NCBI GenBank assembly: GCA_013399115.1
Contig: VXAA01003401.1
Location: forward strand, 438,007 to 502,006
DNA: 64,000 nt
Origin: Anseranas semipalmata
Lineage: Eukaryota > Chordata > Aves > Anseriformes > Anseranatidae
Direction: 5' to 3'
In this document: in pieces, positions 59,001 to 64,000 of the stretch
Layout of the letters: each line of letters opens with the position of its first letter
Position numbering within the stretch: position 1 is the first letter of the stretch
Program-made: the position numbers and the translations under genes
Notes under the pieces: generated by a model
What the model saw: the letters and a program-made list of their open reading frames with translations, nothing else
Database searches by the model: none
What the model was told of the DNA's origin: nothing

Positions 59001-62000
59001 GTCTTCTCCTCGGTAATGTAGAAGGACAGAAACAGCAACGAGACCTTCATTCTGTTTCCAAAGTGTTTTCTTTTATTTGCTCCACTTTATAGCCATTTTC
59101 TCCTGGGTTTTTCCGACCGAATGGCTGTAGCAATCACTGAGGGGATCCAGGTAACAGGGATTGAATGCTTTTTTTCCAGAGGGCTATATAGATCTTAGTT
59201 AACGCTCTGATATCCTCAACTCTGAGGTACAGACTCTGACTTGGGTGAAGTACTCTTTCCTTTCTCCGATGGATAGATGGCTAGGGTTATGCATATGTCT
59301 ACAAGGACTTTTTTGTTGAACATTTAGTCTTGTGAAAGTATGCGTAATAGCAGCTGAAGTCCAGTTTGGCTAGGGCTTTGCTAGAATCACCTAGAAAGCC
59401 AGTGTTTAAATGATTTATGTTGCTGGCTTTACCATTGACATATACGGTATTTTTTCACTGTGCACTTTATTTCAGAGAAGCAGTTTCACTACGTGCATTA
59501 ATTTAGAAGTATAGAATAATCTGTAAAAGTAAAGTTGTTTTTATTTGTTCTGAGGTGGTCGCTTTATTCTCTTCTCCCTGAAGGTCTATCCTATAAAGCA
59601 TGTCTGATAAGTGACTCTAGTAATGCAGGATGATATTTTTATGATCAGAATTTATTCCACAATGTTTGGTTTTCCACTTCTCTCTTCTTTTCCTACCAAT
59701 CAGCAAGTGAAGGATTAGCTTAAAGCTTCTGATTATAGTTGTCTCCTGTAATATGTGTTTGGCTTTACGGTTTTTGTGGTTAATCTTTGGTGGCCCATGT
59801 CCTCACCCCCACTACTCTCAAGCCCCATTTCCTCTTTGGGTGAAGCACATATTCAGCCTTGACCAGAGGGGAGCATAGCCCATGGTTTCAGAAGTGTTCA
59901 TTTCTTTAGGTTTGTGCTCAAGAACCTCACTTTTTTTTCCTGAGAAAGACACAAATCCTCTTCTCTGCGAGTTCAAAAGTAACACTTTGAGTGTTCTCAG
60001 GTTTAAATGAGTTTACTGGAAATTAGTGAGCAAGCACAAACTCAAGAGAGCTAGACTGTTGGATTCACTTGAGTAATAGCTAAGTCTGAAACTTTAGTGA
60101 TGACAGTGTGATTAATATTCTGCTGGTGCTGGCAGAAGTACCTCCCCTGCGGGTGGCTTACCTACTACAGATAGAATGTATAGCAAGTATAGCATTGTCT
60201 TTGGTATTTGATGCCGCTCAAACGCTAAAATCTTTGTACATCATGTACCATTTAGTTGTAGTTTAGCCAGGTATGTACTGGATACTGAATTGCAGAGAGT
60301 GGATCGGTGTAATTTTCTTTACAATCTCTCTTCGCTTGGTAATATTTGGCAATAAGAACCTGTGTCTACAGTATGGACTTGTGACTTGAGTGAATTTTCT
60401 TTTACTGTAGTGCAGGAGGAGCGTTCTAGTTCCCATTAGCCCACAAAGCAGCAAGGATAGTAATAGAAGAGATGAATGAGTCTTTGAGGACACTGGGGAG
60501 GATGTGCAAAGCAAGCTCATAATCAAATTTGAAACGAGATTCAGAGAGAAAGGGCCTGATATTTTTAATTAGTTTCAAATAAAGAACATTTCAGTGCCTG
60601 AGCATATAATTGTGGTATTCACTAATCTATGTGTGGCATGCGGTCTCTGTAATAAACTTTGTCCCTGTTGTTTGATTGTATTTCCTGATAACTCTTATTT
60701 TTAATTATTCTATATTTGACCAAAATTACAGCCCTTTTCTAATATTTAAAGAATTTTACTTCCCTTCCTTTGTTAAAGGACCTGTATACTAAAAGTATTA
60801 CTTGTGCTATAGCAGCTGTCTGGATTGGAATCTGGGTACTGTTTCATTATTTAAAAACAATCTAGTTTGAAACTTCTTTTAGGAGAAAAATTGCTTGCAG
60901 ATTTTAGCACCTTAGTGTGAGACCACTTAGCTAAATTAAAAAGGGGAAAAAAAAAAAAAAAGGAAAGAGGTGAGGTATGCAGTAGAAAACTTAGAACTTT
61001 TTCTTTCTGCTTGTTTTATAGGCTTCAGGGATTCGTATGTGTCTGATCTGGTGTAGTTAATTTTAGGTAACGTCTCTTTCTCAGAACTTTCTCTCCGGTT
61101 CTCCCTCTGCGGTACTCCCAGACTTCTCCTGGCTTGTATCACTAGCTAAATTTTGCAGCAGAGACTTTTATACCGGCTGGGACTTCTTGGGTGGGGCGTT
61201 TTGGTAAGTCGTACAGTTGTTTCCTGTTCTTGGACCGAAGGGGCAGTGCCTGCTCTAAATTACCTGCTCGCTGCTTTTGCCAAGAACATCAATCTTCTCT
61301 TACTATTTATTTTGCTTCATGAGCCTTCCTTTGAGACTGCTGGAGTTTTGGGGCTGACCTGAATGGGGGTCTTCATGCTTTACAGCCATTTGCCACAGTT
61401 GTATAAATAGCTGTTGTCCGTGTGGCTGGTCTTCATGCCCATCTGCACAAAGCAAGGCAGCTTTCACCTCTCACTCAAAATTTATTTTGCCACGGTGTTT
61501 TATGTTAACCCTGTGTAAGGACCTCTCATTAACACAGAAACTTAGTATTAAATTCTATCAAGCAGCATCTGTCTTTAAAAATGAGGTATCATTTAAAAGA
61601 AGTTACAAACAATGCGGTTAAGCACCGTGCAGCCTGATACCAAACTTGCATTGCATTAACTCTTTTGGACAGCCTTTCCAAAGAGAGAGCTCTCCACGTT
61701 CATTTGCTCCAAACCTGCCTCCAGGAAGCTGCCCCAAGTGGGGGATCAAAGCAGGCAGCGTGCCAGAGGTTTGTGTTTCAGACAGTCTGGCACACGCTGA
61801 AAGCTTGTTCTTTCCTGTATTAAGCCATGGGCAGATGTCCATTAGGAATGATTAGGCAAAATTTATATAAAAGCCTTGTAAAATGTCTCTCTTTTTTTTT
61901 TTTTTTTAAATCCTCTTACTTGAGAAGTTTTGTGTGGGTGTGTATTTTTTTTCTAAATTTATAAACCCTGGCTTTTGCCCTCGTCCGGTAGAGACTGCTC

Positions 62001-64000
62001 ACCCACCCTTTTCCGTTTCCAGGCGGATTGCTTTTCTGTTATTTCAGATCTGTAACTTTCTCCAACACTGTCCTGTTTGGCATATTATGAATGCAATAAC
62101 CCTTTCAGTGCTGCCGTCATCTTTGCCTTAAATCAGGATGGGCTGTTGTATTCATTTAAAAAAAAAAAAAAAAATCTCCTCTTAGAAGTAAATTGAGGAC
62201 TTTTGTTATGGCTTTCTGTTTGCACCCAGGGAATGTGATGCGGATTTCATTTGTATATTGACCATTGTAGTATCCTCACACAGGGTTTCTTCAATACTAA
62301 ACCAAAACCCCCACTGAAATGGGATTTCTTAACAGCTTTGGCAAAGAAGTACCTTCAGTTCTGAAGCTGAGGCAGCACTATCTGCAGAATTTGGGGAAAA
62401 TGTTTATTTCCAGCTATGTCTTAGAGTCAACTTTCCTGTTCTCCTTCTCCTGTTAGCAAAGGTTGCTTACTTCTTCATTCCATACCCAACAGCAATTGAT
62501 GTTCGCTTGTTTCTCTAATAAGTGTTTAAATTAGCTAATTAAATTAGCTAAGTAGTTAAGTATAAGTAAAATGAGCCTGACTGACCCACTGTTTGGTGCC
62601 CTGCATGATATATAAACTAATACAAAGTGTTGCAAGTGTATAATTGGACCAGAAGTGCAGACTCAAAACTGTTTCTTCTAGCAGTTTAGGGATTCACTGA
62701 TTATCTCAGGAATTAACCTGGCCAGCCCTTAGGTGCCAGTTGTGATGCTGGACAGTAGGAGAGAGGCTAAGCGTTGCGCTGGTAGGTCTTTTCCAGAAGA
62801 GATGGAGAAAGTTACTCTCCTCAGTAGTGGGCTGTGTGCCAAGTTCAAGTGAATTCTGCAGAAACATTGGATGGAATGGGTCAAGGTTACACGTGTAAAG
62901 TAACACTCATGCTGTAGAAGTAACTTTAACACACGTGGAACAGCTATGACTCTGGAAAATAGGGTACGTATGGGCACACAGTCTCCTCTCTTTCCTGACC
63001 AGATGTGGAGAACTGAGGTTGCTAGTGAGTGTTTCTTTTTAGATGTAGAAAGATGTTTCATTCATATGCAAAACATCCCCTGGATGAATAATTAAGCTCT
63101 GAGTGTACTGTAATCCTTTCCAAGTAGTAGAGGGCTAGCTATTCTCTTCTGTACCCGGCTTTTTATTTGACATGTACATTTCCTTATTAAATGGAGAATT
63201 TTTTTATAGTAATTGAAACAGAGGTCTTTCAATGCTGTTTGCAAAGTAGCAAGTGGCTGGGAGACGGCTGAACACGGTAAATCATCCATACTAATTTCTC
63301 TTGTCTACGGAACTGCTTGAGCTAACTTCCAGGACAACTGGGCCGAGTGGTCCTGTTGGAATTCCCCTCGGAAGCAGAGCGGTAATGGGATGAATGTTTA
63401 GCCTGGGAACAAGTAATCCGTGATAAAGTTGGTAGATGCTGCCTGGGGAAAGGAATAAAAAAGAAGTGGACTGTAAGAATGCTTTATTTGTCAGAAGGGA
63501 CCTGAAGGAGACATAAAGATATCTTCCTTCCTCCCATATGTTTTCACCACAGTCATGATAATTCAGCTTGTGCGTTCTTCTCTGGAATGTGTATGTGTAG
63601 AGAGAGAGGAGAAAGGTATTTCTTTAGGTGCAGCTAATTAAAAATACTGTAGGAGATGATGTGTGCAGCATATTGCTTCACCATAGAGTGGCCAACTTCA
63701 GCGAGTTTGTCCTTATTTTTCTGTTGACTAGAAATAAGGGTTTTCATCTTTGTTAACCAACTGCATTTCTCCAGAAGACCTCTCTGAAGCAGGAACTCAT
63801 TGTTTCTGAAGCAGTCGTGTTGGCAAGTCGACTTTTGCTGTGTTCTGTGGTAAGTGCTTTTGTCCATGATAGCATTTTGGGATCCCAGCATCAGTGTGGC
63901 TGGCTCAGGCTCTGATTGGATGGTTTATATTTAGTTGCTGGTTTCCTATAATAGTTTTCAGATGGAGATGTTGAAGAACACATACCCTTGTGCTGCTGTA
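53029..64000. other. Intron-like or intergenic stretch, nothing firm
   Basis: The first 450 bases are moderately GC-rich; the rest is AT-rich with T/A runs (for example 60949-60961, 61891-61908, 62157-62174). AT-rich blocks at 57128-57180 and 62528-62552 stand out and are discussed separately. An AATAAA at 60651-60656 followed by TGTTGTTTG resembles a polyadenylation site, but no transcript is supported. I see no gene up to the window end. Confidence 0.45.

Overview
This window is nuclear DNA from a vertebrate, most likely a bird. The clearest sign is repeat content: there is an antisense, internally deleted CR1 LINE at about 45172-45830 and a short CR1 3' end at about 1290-1402, and very little other interspersed repeat in 64 kb. 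Nothing looks prokaryotic: there are no packed open frames, ribosome-binding sites, operons, insertion sequences or CRISPR arrays. The open frames present are short, often open on both strands, and fit non-coding sequence.

Layout: (1) 1-6.4 kb is GC-rich sequence without a confident gene. It holds a CR1 tail and two speculative exon models: a two-exon signal-peptide-like reading on the + strand and an Ig-domain-like exon on the - strand. (2) 6.4-10.7 kb is more AT-rich intergenic sequence with a TTGG repeat, a small assembly scar and a probable MIR relic. (3) About 10.78-11.66 kb is a strong CpG island, the one regulatory element I am confident of. It carries a near-perfect ZNF143/THAP11-type site, two ETS boxes and Sp1-like GC boxes, and is broken by a 151-base N gap where exon 1 or the start codon may lie. 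(4) 11.7-64 kb is AT-rich, with the texture of one or more very long introns. It contains AT-rich blocks that look like conserved non-coding elements, microsatellites, an old 84-bp tandem duplication, several CpG-rich pockets and scattered exon-like segments with plausible splice sites. None of these segments matches a protein I recognise.

The simplest reading is a housekeeping-type CpG-island promoter at 11 kb driving a gene whose introns fill most of the right-hand side, with an intergenic flank on the left. Transcription direction is not proven by the sequence. Five exon-like segments (15.1, 16.2, 30.0, 34.2 and 40.0 kb) are listed with low confidence. A run of about 37 codons stays open by chance about 17% of the time in a given frame, so openness alone proves little.

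Three single-N positions (6661, 44812, 45464) each coincide with a structural oddity: an interrupted duplication, an exact 200-bp tandem duplication, and a deletion junction inside CR1. They look like contig-join artefacts rather than biology. I found no convincing new biological system here.
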